Positions 23,563 to 31,869 of a stretch of 64,000 nt of DNA are shown piece after piece. A program made the position numbers and the translations under genes. This DNA is from Burkholderiales bacterium (GTDB lineage Bacteria; Pseudomonadota; Gammaproteobacteria; Burkholderiales; Burkholderiaceae_F): positions 62,001 through 126,000 of the forward strand of contig JADCGX010000018.1 in NCBI GenBank assembly GCA_020248785.1, read 5' to 3'. The notes beneath the pieces are model-generated. The model was not told the DNA's origin. It saw only the letters and a list, made by a program, of their open reading frames with translations, and did no database searches. How positions within the stretch are numbered: position 1 is the stretch's first letter; every line of letters starts with the position of its first letter.

Positions 23563-25070
23563 ACACCACCGCCATCAGTCAAGACGAAATCAACGCCGCC
23601 GTCTGGTCCGCCTGCGACACTTTCCGCGGTACCGTGGACCCGAGCATCTACAAGGACTATGTCCTGACGATGCTGTTCCTGAAGTACGTCTCCGACGTCT
23701 GGCAGGACCACTACGACAACTACAAGGCCCAATACGGCGACCACCCCGAACTAATCGCCGAGATGCTGAAGAACGAGCGCTTCGTGCTGCCGGCCAGCGC
23801 CAGCTTCTACGCCCTGCATGGGCTGCGGCACACGCCCGGCAACGGCGAGCGCATCGACAAGGCCCTGCATGCCATCGAGGAGGCCAACCTCAGCAAGCTT
23901 CGCGATGTGTTCCAGGACATCAGCTTCAACAGCAACAAGCTGGGCGACGAGCAGCAGAAGAACGACATCCTGCGCCACCTGCTGGAAGACTTCGCCAAGC
24001 CTGAACTCAACCTGCGCGAGAGCCGCGTCGGCCAGCTCGACGTGATCGGCAACGCCTACGAGTTCCTGATCAAGAACTTCGCCTCGACCAGCGGCAAGAA
24101 GGCCGGCGAGTTCTATACGCCGCCCGAGGTGTCCACGCTGATGGCACGGCTGATGGATCCGCAGCCCGGCGACGAGATCTGCGACCCGACCTGCGGCTCA
24201 GGCTCGCTGCTGATGAAGTGCGGCCGGCTCATTCGCCAGCGCACCGGGGCGCGCAAGTACGCGCTGTACGGGCAGGAAGCCATCGGCAGCACCTGGGCGC
24301 TGGCCAAGATGAACATGTTCCTGCACGGCGAGGACAACCACCGCATCGAGTGGGGCGACACCATCCGCAACCCCAAGCTGCTGGACGGCGCGGCCAGCCT
24401 GAAGCACTTCGACATCGTCGTGGCTAACCCGCCTTTCAGCCTCGAGAAGTGGGGCTTCGAAGGCGCCGACGCCGACAAGTTCAGCCGCTTCCGCCGGGGT
24501 ATTCCGCCGCGCACGAAGGGCGATTACGCCTTCATCCTGCACATGGTCGAGACCATGAAGCCCGGCTCCGGCCGCATGGCCGTGGTGGTGCCGCATGGCG
24601 TGCTGTTCCGCGGTGCCGCTGAAGGGCGCATCCGCCAGAAGCTGATCGAGGAGAACCTGCTCGACGTGGTGATCGGTCTGCCCGAGAAGCTGTTCTACGG
24701 CACCGGCATCCCGGCTGCCGTGCTGATCTTTCGCAAGGCCAAGACCGACGACAAGGTGCTCTTCATCGACGCCAGCCGCGACTTCGAAGCCGGCAAGAAC
24801 CAGAACGTGCTGCGCGAGGCCGACCTGCAGCGCATCCTGGACACCGCCGCCGCCCGCCAGGCGGTGGCGCGCTACGCCTACCTGGCCACGCCAGCCGAGA
24901 TCGCCGACCACGATTTCAACCTGAACATCCCCCGCTATGTCGACACTTTCGAGGAAGAGGCCGAGATCGACCTGATAGCCGTGCGGCGCGAGCGCGAGCA
25001 GCTGAAGGCCGAGCTGGCGCGGCTGGAGGTGCAGATGGATGCGTACCTGAAGGAGCTGGGGTATGAGTGA
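23559..25070 (+). CDS. hsdM: Type I restriction-modification DNA methyltransferase (M subunit)
   Basis: A 503-residue HsdM. It has the N-terminal helical domain (IYKDYVLTMLFLKYVSDVW). SAM motif I is DPTCGSGSLL (about 208-217), preceded by GEFYTPPEVS. The adenine-N6 catalytic motif is VVANPPFSLEKW (about 286-297). The C-terminal coiled coil (about 465-500) binds the S subunit. Length is normal for the family. The enzyme methylates adenine at the site chosen by HsdS. It overlaps the short S subunit gene upstream by four bases. Confidence 0.96.
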   Translation: MNTTAISQDEINAAVWSACDTFRGTVDPSIYKDYVLTMLFLKYVSDVWQDHYDNYKAQYGDHPELIAEMLKNERFVLPASASFYALHGLRHTPGNGERIDKALHAIEEANLSKLRDVFQDISFNSNKLGDEQQKNDILRHLLEDFAKPELNLRESRVGQLDVIGNAYEFLIKNFASTSGKKAGEFYTPPEVSTLMARLMDPQPGDEICDPTCGSGSLLMKCGRLIRQRTGARKYALYGQEAIGSTWALAKMNMFLHGEDNHRIEWGDTIRNPKLLDGAASLKHFDIVVANPPFSLEKWGFEGADADKFSRFRRGIPPRTKGDYAFILHMVETMKPGSGRMAVVVPHGVLFRGAAEGRIRQKLIEENLLDVVIGLPEKLFYGTGIPAAVLIFRKAKTDDKVLFIDASRDFEAGKNQNVLREADLQRILDTAAARQAVARYAYLATPAEIADHDFNLNIPRYVDTFEEEAEIDLIAVRREREQLKAELARLEVQMDAYLKELGYE

Positions 25071-25119
25071 GGAGGCTGGCCAGGTTCAGGTGTCCGCAAA
25101 TAGCAGGCACGACCACGCA

Positions 25120-25148
25120 GCAGTTGTTCGAGGATTTCGAATAACTGC
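25120..25148. repeat. Hairpin between hsdM and rhuM
   Basis: GCAGTTGTTCGA (25120-25131) pairs with TCGAATAACTGC (25137-25148) at 11 of 12 positions around a GGATT loop. It has no T-run. It may dampen or process transcription between hsdM and the inserted rhuM, or mark the point of insertion. Confidence 0.5.
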
Positions 25149-25183
25149 GCGACGGACGCCCGCGAACACGGGGGGACGCAGGT

Positions 25184-26293
25184 ATGAGTGAAGCCCACAA
25201 AAGTCGGGCCCCTACAAAACGGCGTTCCGCTGGCGTCGCCGCCGAGTTGGAACTCGGCGGCGGCGCCGGCACTGAGTTTCTGCTCTACCGGTCCGAGGAC
25301 GGGCAGGCGCGCATCGAGGTGCGCATGGCCGGCGAGACGGTCTGGCTCAGCTTGTCGCAGATGAGCGAGCTGTTTGGGCGCGACAAGTCGGTGATCTCGC
25401 GGCACATCCGCAACGTGTTCCAAGACGGCGAACTGGCCCGAGATTCAGTGGTTGCAGTTTTTGCAACAACTGCCGCCGACGGCAAGACCTACCAGGTGGA
25501 GTACTTCAACCTGGACGTGATCATCTCCGTGGGCTACCGGGTGCACTCGCTGCGGGGTACGCAGTTCCGCATCTGGGCGACCCAGCAACTGCGAGATTAC
25601 CTCGTCAAGGGCTTCCTGCTCGACGACGCGCGTTTCAAGGCGGGCGGCGACGGCGTCTACTTCGACGAGCTGCTGGCGCGCATCCGCGACATTCGCAGCT
25701 CAGAGAAGGTGTTCTGGCGTAAGGTGCTGGACATCTACGCCACCAGCGTCGACTACGACCCGAGGAACGACCTCTCCAAGCAGTTCTTCGCCACGGTGCA
25801 GAACAAGATGCACTGGGCCGTGCACGGCCACACGGCGGCCGAGGTCATTGCGGCGAGGGCTGATGCAGCCAAGCCCAACATGGGGCTCACCAGTTGGGAA
25901 GGTGCGCGCCCGCGGCGGCAAGACGTGGAGATCCCCAAGAACTACCTCGGTCCGGACGAGCTCGACGCACTGAACCGCATCGTTACCCTGTACCTCGAAT
26001 TCGCTGAGGGCCAGGCACTGCGCCGGCGCCCGATGACGATGGCGCAGTGGATCGGCAAGCTGGACGACTTCCTGCGCATCAGCGAATACGCGGTGCTGGC
26101 CCACGCCGGCAAAGTGAGCCGCGAGAAGGCGCTGGCCCAGGCGCGCGCCGAGTACGAGAAGTTCCGCCAGGTGCTGGACGAATTGCCGAGCCCGGCGGAG
26201 AAGCACTTCGAGGCTGCGGCGGACTTCGAGCCGCTGGTGGAGGTCGAGAAGCGGGGGCGCAAGCCGCGCAAGGGAGGCGGAGATGCTGCCTGA
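25184..26293 (+). CDS. RhuM family protein inserted in the type I locus
   Basis: A 369-residue RhuM-like protein. The family signature is clear: EFLLYRSEDGQARIEVRM, ETVWLSLSQMSELFGRDKSV, YQVEYFNLDVIISVGYRVHS, TQFRIWATQQLRDYLVKGF and a C-terminal domain with YLEFAEGQALRRRPMTM. RhuM genes are often found next to or inside restriction loci. The function is unclear; the N-terminus may bind DNA. The ATG at 25184 has GGGGGGACGCAGGT upstream, a modest site. It overlaps the second hsdS by eleven bases. Confidence 0.9.
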   Translation: MSEAHKSRAPTKRRSAGVAAELELGGGAGTEFLLYRSEDGQARIEVRMAGETVWLSLSQMSELFGRDKSVISRHIRNVFQDGELARDSVVAVFATTAADGKTYQVEYFNLDVIISVGYRVHSLRGTQFRIWATQQLRDYLVKGFLLDDARFKAGGDGVYFDELLARIRDIRSSEKVFWRKVLDIYATSVDYDPRNDLSKQFFATVQNKMHWAVHGHTAAEVIAARADAAKPNMGLTSWEGARPRRQDVEIPKNYLGPDELDALNRIVTLYLEFAEGQALRRRPMTMAQWIGKLDDFLRISEYAVLAHAGKVSREKALAQARAEYEKFRQVLDELPSPAEKHFEAAADFEPLVEVEKRGRKPRKGGGDAA

Positions 26294-27476
26294 GGGATGG
26301 GCTCAACGAACCGTGGCCGATATCTGCGAATTGCGGAATGGGCATGGCTTCGGACCTGACGACTGGTCGGATGAGGGTCTCCCGATCATCCGGATTCAGA
26401 ACCTGAACGGCGGGAAGAACTTTGACTACTTTGCGGGCCAACCTGACCCGCGCTGGCTAGTCGAACCAGGGCAGCTTCTGTTTGCCTGGGCTGGTACGAA
26501 GGGCGTTTCGTTTGGGCCAGCGATCTGGCGCGGTCCTGTCGGCGTTCTCAACCAGCACATCTTCAAGGTCTACCCACGGGATGGCATCGACGCGGAATGG
26601 CTGTACTGGGCTCTACGCTATGTCACTGATCGAATCGAGAGCAGCGCACATGGTTTCAAGGCGACACTTGTCCACGTCAAGAAGTCGGACATCGACCGCC
26701 AAACCGTGCACGTACCGCCCGTGGCCGAGCAACGACGGATCGCGGAAGTCCTCGCGACTTGGGAAGATGGAATTGCAGCTGCCGAGCGGCTTGCCTCAAA
26801 CGCACTTAGCCATCATGCAGCGCTGATTGCGGAAACTCTTTCATCAAAGGCAAGAGATGGTCGATGGCCAATGCACAGGATCTCGGATCTTGCAACTCGT
26901 GTCCAACGAAGAGAGTCTGCAGACTTGGACCTACCAGTTCTAATGATCTCGTCTGGCACCGGATTCGTGCGACAGGATGAGAAGTACAGCCGTTTCATGG
27001 CGGGCAAGAGCGTGGAGAGCTACATCACACTCCAAGAAGGTGAATTCGCCTACAACAAAGGGAATTCGAAGCGCTATGAGTTTGGCTGCGTGTTTCCTCT
27101 CAAGGGTTTGCCGAAAGGGCTTGTGCCTCATGTCTATGTGTGCTTTCGCCTAAATGAGGGTCACCATCCGGGCTTCTTCGAGCACCTTTTTGCGGCTGAC
27201 TTCCTTCACGACCAGCTCGGTGCTCTAGTCAATACAGGTGTTCGGAACAACGGACTGTTGAACATCCGCCCCGCAGACTTCATGGCCTGCAAGGTGCCTG
27301 TACCTCCGCCTGACGAGCAGCATGCAATCGCCGCGAGGCTGGATGTTGCCGCTGAGTGGGTGCGCCGCAGCGACGAGTACGCAGCACGCATCGGGGAAGA
27401 GAAGGCCGCCCTGCTGGCCGAGCTACTGACTGGCAAGCGTCGTGTCCGTCTGTCCTCTACCGAAGCGGTTTCATGA
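26283..27476 (+). CDS. hsdS: Type I restriction specificity (S) subunit, full length
   Basis: A 397-residue HsdS with two target-recognition domains (about residues 1-140 and 195-345). Each is followed by a conserved helix: VPPVAEQRRIAEVLATWEDG near 145 and VPVPPPDEQHAIAARLDV near 345. The recognition domains look less GC-biased in codon use than hsdM and hsdR, as usual for swapped domains. It overlaps rhuM at its start and hsdR at its end (ATGA at 27473-27476). Confidence 0.93.
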   Translation: MLPEGWAQRTVADICELRNGHGFGPDDWSDEGLPIIRIQNLNGGKNFDYFAGQPDPRWLVEPGQLLFAWAGTKGVSFGPAIWRGPVGVLNQHIFKVYPRDGIDAEWLYWALRYVTDRIESSAHGFKATLVHVKKSDIDRQTVHVPPVAEQRRIAEVLATWEDGIAAAERLASNALSHHAALIAETLSSKARDGRWPMHRISDLATRVQRRESADLDLPVLMISSGTGFVRQDEKYSRFMAGKSVESYITLQEGEFAYNKGNSKRYEFGCVFPLKGLPKGLVPHVYVCFRLNEGHHPGFFEHLFAADFLHDQLGALVNTGVRNNGLLNIRPADFMACKVPVPPPDEQHAIAARLDVAAEWVRRSDEYAARIGEEKAALLAELLTGKRRVRLSSTEAVS

Positions 27477-30400
27477 GCGCCTTCGCCCCGAACGCCAAGG
27501 AGCAGTACGCCGCCCACCTGCCGGCGCTGCACCTTCTGTGCAACCTCGGCTGGAACTTCCTGACCACCGCCCAGGCACTGGCGATGCGCGGTAGCACGCG
27601 CGAGGTACTGCTCCGCTCGCGTCTCGTTGAGGTGCTGCAAACCCGCCGCTACGAGTACAAGGGCCAGTCGTATCCGCTGTCGAGCAGCGGCATCGAGCAG
27701 ATCGTGCGCGAGCTTTCGGCGCTGAGCCTGGCCGAAGGGCTGCTGCCGGCCAACGAGCGCCTGTACGGCAAGCTGGCGCTGGGCATCACGGTCACCGAGT
27801 TCATGCCCGATGGCAAGAAGCATCAGCCGACGATTCCGGTCATCGACTGGGCCAACCCGGCCGCCAACCGCTGGGACGTGACCGAAGAGATGGAGGTGCT
27901 TTCCGCCCAGGGTACGCACCACCGTACGCCGGACGTGGTGTGCTTCGTCAACGGGCTGCCGCTGGTGGTGATCGAAGCCAAGCGCCCCGAGTCCACGCAT
28001 GTGGGCAAGTCGATGGTGACCGAGGGGGTCAGCCAGCACCTGCGCAACCAGCGGCCGGACGAGATTCCGCAGCTTTTCGGCTACGCCCAACTGCTGTTGG
28101 CAGTGAGCCAGACCGAGGGCCGCTACGGCACTACTGGCACCGCTGCCAAGTTCTGGGCCCGCTGGCGTGAGGAGGAGTTCGACGCTGCGCATCATTCGGC
28201 GCTCAAGAACGCTGCCGTGCCAGCGGAAGTGCGTGCCCGACTGTTCGAGGGCAAGCCTGCAGCCTTGGCCCGCTACTTCGATGCGCTGTGGGCGCATCCC
28301 ATGGAGCCCACCGACCAGGATCGCCTGTTGGTCAGCCTGCTCACGCCAGCCCGGCTGCTGGAGTTCTTGCGCAGCTACGTGCTGTTCGACCGGAAGGTGG
28401 GCAAGATCGTGGCGCGCTACCAGCAGTTTTTCGGCATCCGCGCGTTGCTGGCACGCATCCAGCAACTGCGCCCGGACGGCGGGCGTGAGGGAGGCGTGAT
28501 CTGGCACACCACCGGCTCGGGCAAGAGCTTCACGATGGTGTTCCTCACCAAGGCGCTGCTGTTGGTGGACGCGCTGGCGGAGTGCCGCGTGGTGGTAGTG
28601 ACCGACCGGGTCGACCTCGAAGGCCAGTTGTCGCGCAACTTCATCTCCGGTGGGGCCTTCGGCTCGGCCATCGCATCTCTGAAAGACGGCGAGAAGAGCC
28701 GGGCGATGACGGGTCGCGATCTGGCGCGCCGCATTGGTAACGGCACCGAGCGGATCACCTTCACGCTGGTGCACAAGTTCAACTCAGCCTCCAAGCTGCT
28801 GGAATGCCGGAACCCCTCGCCCAACTTGATCGTGCTGGTGGACGAAGGCCACCGCAGCCACGGGGGCGAGACGCACGAGCGCATGAAGAAGGCGCTGCCG
28901 CGTGCGGCCTACATTGCTTTCACCGGAACGCCACTGCTGAAGGACGAGAAGACGTCCAACAAGTTCGGCCCCATCGTGCACGCGTACACGATGCAGCGTG
29001 CCGTGGAGGACGAGACCGTGGCGCCGCTGCTCTACGAGGAGCGCGTGCCCGAGCTGACGATCAACGAAGAAGCCGTCAACCGCTGGTTCGACAAGATCAC
29101 CGCCGGCCTGAGCGACGCCCAGCGTGGCGACCTGAAGAAGAAGTTCGCGAAAAAGGGTGCTGTCTATGGCGCCGCAGGTCGCATCGAGCTGATCGCGTGG
29201 GACATCGCCACCCACTTCAGCGAGAACATCAAGAAGCTGGACCTGGGCCTGAAGGGTCAGGTGGCCACCGACAGCAAGCTCGATGCGATCCGCTACAAGA
29301 AGGCGCTGGATGACACGGGGCTTGTCACCAGCGCGATCGTCATCTCGCCGCCGGACACCCGTGAGGGCAACGCCGAGGTGGACGAGGAGAGCCTGCCCGA
29401 CGTGCAGAAGTGGTGGAAGCAGACGGTGCTGGCGAGTGGGTTGGATGCCGAGGCGTACGAAAAGCAGGTGGTGGCCGACTTCGGTACCGATGACGGCCCG
29501 GACCTGCTGATCGTGGTGGACAAGCTGTTGACGGGCTTTGACGAGCCGCGCAACACGGTGCTCTACATCGACAAGCCGCTGAAGGGCCACAACCTGATCC
29601 AGGCCGTGGCCCGCGTGAACCGGCTGCACGACGACAAGCGCTATGGCGTGCTGGTGGACTACCGGGGCATCCTGAAGGAGCTGGACACAGCGATCCGTGC
29701 CTATCAGGACCTGGAGACCCGCACCCAGGGCGGCTTCGACGTGGCCGATATCGAAGGCCTCTACCGCAACGTCGATACCGAGTACAAGCGCCTGCCGGGG
29801 CTGCACGACCGCATGTGGTCGTTCTTCAAGGGCGTGGCGAACAAGCTGGACCGGGAACAGTTCCGACAGGTGCTGACGCCCAAGTTCGTGAAGGCGCCGG
29901 ACGGCGAGGAGTACGACGAGCGGCAGAAGCTGCGCGACGATTTCTACGGCGCGGTGACCGACTTTGGCCTGTGCTTGCAAACGGCACTGTCGAGCCGCAG
30001 CTTCTTCGAGGATAAGAGCTTCTCCGAGGCGCAGATCGCGCGCTACAAGGCTGACCTGCGCTTCTTCACCGAACTGCGCATGACCGCACGCCGCGATGCG
30101 ATGGAGGTGGTGGACTACAGCGCCTACGAAGAGCAGATTCGCAAACTGGTCGACAAGCAGGTGATCGGCAAGGAGGTACGCGAACCCGAGGGGGTGTACC
30201 TGGTGCACCAGCTGGGCCAGGCCGAGGAGCCGAAGGACTGGTCTGAGGAGAAGACGCGCAACGAGACGGATCTGATTCGAACGCGGCTGCGCAAGACCAT
30301 CGAGCAGGATCTGGCGGACGACCCCTATGCGCAGAAGGTGTTTGGTGAGCTGCTCCGCCAGGCGATCGCCGAGGCCGAAGCGATGTTCGACCACCCGCTC

Positions 30401-30772
30401 AAGCAGTACGCGCTGTTCAAGGAGTTCGAGGAGCACGTGACATCGCGCCAGCCGCCCGGCACCCCCGACCTGCTGGCGGACAAGCCGCACGCGCGAGCCT
30501 ACTTCGGGGTGCTGCGGCTCGTGCTGGGCGAAGAGGCCGTTCAGGCCATGGACGATGTCGCGCGCCAGGCGCTGGTGTCGCAGGCCCTGTCGATCGATGA
30601 GGTCGTCCGGACGGCGGTGGCCGAGAACTCGCTCAGCCCGCAGAGCATCGAAGCGGCGATCCGCAAAGGCCTGCTGCCGCTGCTGTTCGGCAAGCTCGGG
30701 CTGGACCGGGCCAAGGAGGCTGTCGAGCAGATCGTGCAGATCACACGTCTCGGCCTCGGGAAGCCGCAATGA
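27473..30772 (+). CDS. hsdR: Type I restriction endonuclease/translocase (R subunit)
   Basis: A 1099-residue HsdR. The nuclease motif is near residues 153-170 (TPDVVCFVNGLPLVVIEAKR, the PD...ExK core). The translocase Walker A is TTGSGKSFTM at about 346-355, the DEAD-box equivalent VDEGHRSHGG at about 455-464 and motif III AFTGTPLL near 482. Motif VI-like NLIQAVARVNR is at about 710. All key residues are present, so the enzyme should be active. The start at 27473 overlaps the hsdS stop. It is followed with a four-base overlap by a metallopeptidase-like gene. Confidence 0.96.
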   Translation: MSAFAPNAKEQYAAHLPALHLLCNLGWNFLTTAQALAMRGSTREVLLRSRLVEVLQTRRYEYKGQSYPLSSSGIEQIVRELSALSLAEGLLPANERLYGKLALGITVTEFMPDGKKHQPTIPVIDWANPAANRWDVTEEMEVLSAQGTHHRTPDVVCFVNGLPLVVIEAKRPESTHVGKSMVTEGVSQHLRNQRPDEIPQLFGYAQLLLAVSQTEGRYGTTGTAAKFWARWREEEFDAAHHSALKNAAVPAEVRARLFEGKPAALARYFDALWAHPMEPTDQDRLLVSLLTPARLLEFLRSYVLFDRKVGKIVARYQQFFGIRALLARIQQLRPDGGREGGVIWHTTGSGKSFTMVFLTKALLLVDALAECRVVVVTDRVDLEGQLSRNFISGGAFGSAIASLKDGEKSRAMTGRDLARRIGNGTERITFTLVHKFNSASKLLECRNPSPNLIVLVDEGHRSHGGETHERMKKALPRAAYIAFTGTPLLKDEKTSNKFGPIVHAYTMQRAVEDETVAPLLYEERVPELTINEEAVNRWFDKITAGLSDAQRGDLKKKFAKKGAVYGAAGRIELIAWDIATHFSENIKKLDLGLKGQVATDSKLDAIRYKKALDDTGLVTSAIVISPPDTREGNAEVDEESLPDVQKWWKQTVLASGLDAEAYEKQVVADFGTDDGPDLLIVVDKLLTGFDEPRNTVLYIDKPLKGHNLIQAVARVNRLHDDKRYGVLVDYRGILKELDTAIRAYQDLETRTQGGFDVADIEGLYRNVDTEYKRLPGLHDRMWSFFKGVANKLDREQFRQVLTPKFVKAPDGEEYDERQKLRDDFYGAVTDFGLCLQTALSSRSFFEDKSFSEAQIARYKADLRFFTELRMTARRDAMEVVDYSAYEEQIRKLVDKQVIGKEVREPEGVYLVHQLGQAEEPKDWSEEKTRNETDLIRTRLRKTIEQDLADDPYAQKVFGELLRQAIAEAEAMFDHPLKQYALFKEFEEHVTSRQPPGTPDLLADKPHARAYFGVLRLVLGEEAVQAMDDVARQALVSQALSIDEVVRTAVAENSLSPQSIEAAIRKGLLPLLFGKLGLDRAKEAVEQIVQITRLGLGKPQ

Positions 30773-31533
30773 GCGATGGTGCGCCCGACCGGCTCGCCAG
30801 GGTGGGCCGGTTCAGCATTCGCTATGGCGAGGACGTCATCGCCTACACGCTGCGGCTGCAGCCGCAGCGCCAGCCCTCGAAGGTGGCCATCCACGTGGAG
30901 CCGAGCGGGCGCGTCTTGGTCGATGCGCCTGTGGGGGCCACGCAGGCGGACGTCGCACAAGCCGTGACGAGGCGCGCCGCGTGGATCGCGAAACACGTGG
31001 AGCAGGCCAGGGCCCGCCTGGAGCATGTCCGCCAGCGGGAGTACACGAGCGGCGAGTCCGTTCACTACCTGGGGCGGCGCTACCGCCTGCGCGTCACGGT
31101 GGACCCGGCGGCAGCACCCTCTTGCCGCCTGCGCGGCGCTTACTTGGAGGTCGCCGTTCAGCGCCGAGTTTCCCAAGAAGTGCAGGCAGAGATGGCGCGG
31201 TGGCTGCGCCAGCGCGCCCGCGAGGTGCTGCGTGATCGCCTCGATGCTGTGGCCAGTGGATTGCGTTGGGTCAAGGCTCCGCCGCCGATGCGCTTGCAGT
31301 GGATGCGAGTCCAGTGGGGCAGCTGCTCGCCGCGCGGGCGGATTACCTTGCACCCGGCGTTGGTGCAGGCGCCGCGGGAGTGCATCGACTACGTGGTGCT
31401 GCATGAGCTTTGCCACTTGGCCAGCCATGACCACAGCGCGAGGTTCTATCGGCTGCTCGACCGGCATATGCCGGGCTGGCGCGGCGTGAAGGCCCGGCTG
31501 GACGGCATGGCGGAAGATCTGCTGCGGCAATAG
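30769..31533 (+). CDS. YgjP-like (SprT/DUF45) metallopeptidase
   Basis: A 254-residue protein of the YgjP/DUF45 group. The zinc motif is VVLHELCHLASHDHSARFY (HExxH at about 211-215 with a third His eight residues on). The substrate-side motif MRVQWGSCSPRGRITLHPAL precedes it, both diagnostic. It overlaps hsdR by four bases, so it is expressed with the restriction genes. M48-like genes of this type are often the last gene of type I loci. A role in trimming or control of HsdR is conceivable but unproven. Confidence 0.9.
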   Translation: MSDGAPDRLARVGRFSIRYGEDVIAYTLRLQPQRQPSKVAIHVEPSGRVLVDAPVGATQADVAQAVTRRAAWIAKHVEQARARLEHVRQREYTSGESVHYLGRRYRLRVTVDPAAAPSCRLRGAYLEVAVQRRVSQEVQAEMARWLRQRAREVLRDRLDAVASGLRWVKAPPPMRLQWMRVQWGSCSPRGRITLHPALVQAPRECIDYVVLHELCHLASHDHSARFYRLLDRHMPGWRGVKARLDGMAEDLLRQ

Positions 31534-31589
31534 CTGCGACTGCGTTTGTATCGAACGGGCCGAGAGCTGAGCGGCGAGGGATGGCAGTT

Positions 31590-31868
31590 ATGAACTTGAA
31601 AGCTTCTCCAATGAGCGCGTCTGCTGAATCTTCGGTGGGGTGTTGGTCTGGATTCATCGCCAGCCTTTGTACGCAGGTGCGGGCAGCGCTGGCCGTTGGA
31701 CTGGCGTCAGAGGACGAAGCGCGGGCTGCTTGCGACCTTGACTCGTTCGACGAATCGCCGCCGGCGCGTCGAGGGGTTCGGTCGATGGATGACTACGCTG
31801 GGTACATGACCAGCAACGGGCTCGGCAGCCTGGACGTTGGCGGCGGCGGATCGTGCTTTGACGAGTAG
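31590..31868 (+). CDS. Possible small hypothetical protein
   Basis: A 92-residue frame that starts at ATG 31590, eight bases after GAGGG; an ATG at 31581 is also in frame. The composition is plausible (SMDDYAGYMTSNGLGSLD near the end) but I see no family, signal peptide or motif. It is convergent with traG and ends just one base before it. It could be a real small gene or a chance frame. Confidence 0.35.
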   Translation: MNLKASPMSASAESSVGCWSGFIASLCTQVRAALAVGLASEDEARAACDLDSFDESPPARRGVRSMDDYAGYMTSNGLGSLDVGGGGSCFDE

Positions 31869-31869
31869 C

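Noticed and set aside
27206..30769. Very long minus-strand frames opposite hsdS and hsdR
   Set aside because: They mirror hsdR codon structure and have Leu/Val/His-rich, non-family sequence. No start signals.
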